Positions 63,257-64,000 of a stretch of 64,000 nt of DNA are shown piece after piece. The notes below the pieces were generated by a model. That model made no database searches. It worked only from the letters and a program-made list of their open reading frames with translations, and was not told the DNA's origin. Position numbers and translations under genes: made by a program. The first letter of the stretch is position 1. Each line of letters begins with the position of its first letter. The stretch is from Candidatus Avoscillospira avicola (GTDB taxonomy: Bacteria > Bacillota > Clostridia > Oscillospirales > Oscillospiraceae): contig DVHE01000014.1 of NCBI GenBank assembly GCA_018712245.1, positions 1 to 64,000 on the forward strand. Direction: 5' to 3'.

Positions 63257-64000
63257 CAGAAATCCTTCCCCTCCCGATAGTAACGGCTTTGAACTTCAAA
63301 CAGTTGTGCGTATGCCCCACCGTCGGCCAGGAGACTCTCGTGGGTTCCTTCCTCGGCAATGCCTCCGTCGGACAAAAGGATGATTCGATCACAGAAGCGG
63401 GTGGAGGCCAGCCGGTGGGAAATAAATAGCGCCGTTTTGCCCCGGGTCATATCATTGTATTTGAGGTAAATGTCATTCTCCGCCAAGGGGTCCAAGGCTG
63501 CGGTGGGTTCGTCCAGGACAAGGATGGGACTGTCCTTGTAAAGCGCCCTGGCCAGCATCAGCCGCTGGGTCTCGCCGCCGGAGAAGAGGACGCCGTCCAG
63601 AAATACCTCCCTGCCCACGTAAGTCTTCACGCCTTGCGGCAGCTGCGCCACCGCTTGGGTCAGACCGGCCTGGTCGAGGCAGGCTTGCACCCGGGCGTCA
63701 TCGATGTCCTGGGCACATTGGGCGATGTTCTCCGCGATGGTCACGTTCAGGATGGAGAACTCCTGGAATACGGCGGAAAATAGCTCGTAGTATTCCTGCC
63801 GGTTGAAGAGCCGTACATCGATGCCGTTGAGGAGGACCCTACCTTCCGTGGGGTCCAGCAGGCCGCACAGCAGCTTGACCAATGTGGTTTTGCCCGCGCC
63901 GTTAAGGCCCACAATCGCCAGCTTTTCCCCCGGGTGGATGGTCAGATTCAAATGGTGGATGGTGTCGGCCTCCGCGCCGTCGTAGCGGAAGGAGACGTTT
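63256..64000 (-). CDS. ABC exporter half-transporter, ATPase part only (cut by window edge)
   Basis: The reading frame runs off the right edge; 247 codons are visible, all from the nucleotide-binding domain: VSFRYDGAEADTIHHLNL at the edge, Walker A GLNGAGKTTLVK, Q-loop FQEFSI, signature FSGGETQRLMLARAL, Walker B ILVLDEPTAALD, and FISHRLASTRFCDRI. The C-terminus is complete (ending SRYYREGKDF). Its permease half should lie to the right. It is expressed before the 61.4-63.3 kb partner. Confidence 0.92.
   Translation of the reverse strand, partial: NVSFRYDGAEADTIHHLNLTIHPGEKLAIVGLNGAGKTTLVKLLCGLLDPTEGRVLLNGIDVRLFNRQEYYELFSAVFQEFSILNVTIAENIAQCAQDIDDARVQACLDQAGLTQAVAQLPQGVKTYVGREVFLDGVLFSGGETQRLMLARALYKDSPILVLDEPTAALDPLAENDIYLKYNDMTRGKTALFISHRLASTRFCDRIILLSDGGIAEEGTHESLLADGGAYAQLFEVQSRYYREGKDF

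Overview
The window looks like chromosome from a high-GC, spore-forming, anaerobic Gram-positive of the Clostridia, most likely the Oscillospiraceae (Flavonifractor/Pseudoflavonifractor/Lawsonibacter-like). The reasons are a Gram-positive PolC, spoIIR, a complete Rnf cluster, a membrane pyrophosphatase, the gene order pyrH-frr-uppS-cdsA-dxr-rseP-ispG-polC, and frequent TTG/GTG starts behind strong Shine-Dalgarno sites. The genus call is inference. No rRNA, tRNA, CRISPR array or phage was seen. The only mobile-element traces are a palindrome cluster at the left edge (1-130) and a MITE-like repeat near 41.1 kb.

Layout. 0-4.4 kb: a membrane Ser/Thr kinase with extracytoplasmic fibronectin-III-like repeats, divergent from a zinc-ribbon/membrane/Ig-like (BIG2) protein. 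4.4-8.2 kb: DUF378 protein, then apgM, a DUF1015 gene and ispE. 8.2-11 kb: a large lipoprotein of unknown function and spoIIR, the latter behind a sigma-F-like promoter. 11-14.6 kb (minus): a cation/Ca2+ antiporter behind a probable yybP-ykoY (Mn2+) riboswitch with its own terminator, then glnS and a GNAT acetyltransferase. 14.8-25.4 kb (plus): UMP kinase, ribosome recycling, undecaprenyl-PP, CDP-DAG, MEP-pathway and site-2 protease genes, then polC. 25.4-28.4 kb (minus): a TauE/SafE permease split into two half-genes, tcdA and a membrane PpiC-type foldase. 28.7-30.2 kb: purB.

30.3-38.4 kb is a five-gene operon behind a near-consensus promoter: a zinc MDR dehydrogenase resembling sorbose-1-phosphate reductase, an E2 with three lipoyl domains, an E3, a fused E1 alpha-beta and a HAD phosphatase. 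It encodes a complete 2-oxoacid/acetoin-type dehydrogenase complex with two sugar-phosphate-like accessory enzymes and is the best candidate here for an undescribed pathway. 38.5-41 kb holds an LtaS-like sulfatase with an SLH-like C-terminus. 41.4-44.2 kb (minus): pyk and a class I aminotransferase. 44.3-51 kb (minus): apbE, a NusG_II protein, a Gx transporter and rnfCDGEAB, mostly joined by 4-base overlaps. 51.1-54 kb (minus): two FAD-dependent oxidoreductases. 54-61.3 kb: a YlmH-like S4 protein (possibly leaderless mRNA), DUF896, a WYL regulator divergent from a C5-epimerase-like lipoprotein, guaD and hppA. 61.4-64 kb (minus): a tandem pair of ABC exporters, the first cut by the window edge.

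Energy theme: Rnf (ferredoxin:NAD+, ion-pumping), the ion-pumping pyrophosphatase and the ferredoxin/NAD-linked dehydrogenase complex fit a fermentative gut anaerobe that conserves energy by ion gradients. Start codons were chosen by Shine-Dalgarno position where several were possible. All family names come from reading motifs, not from a database search.
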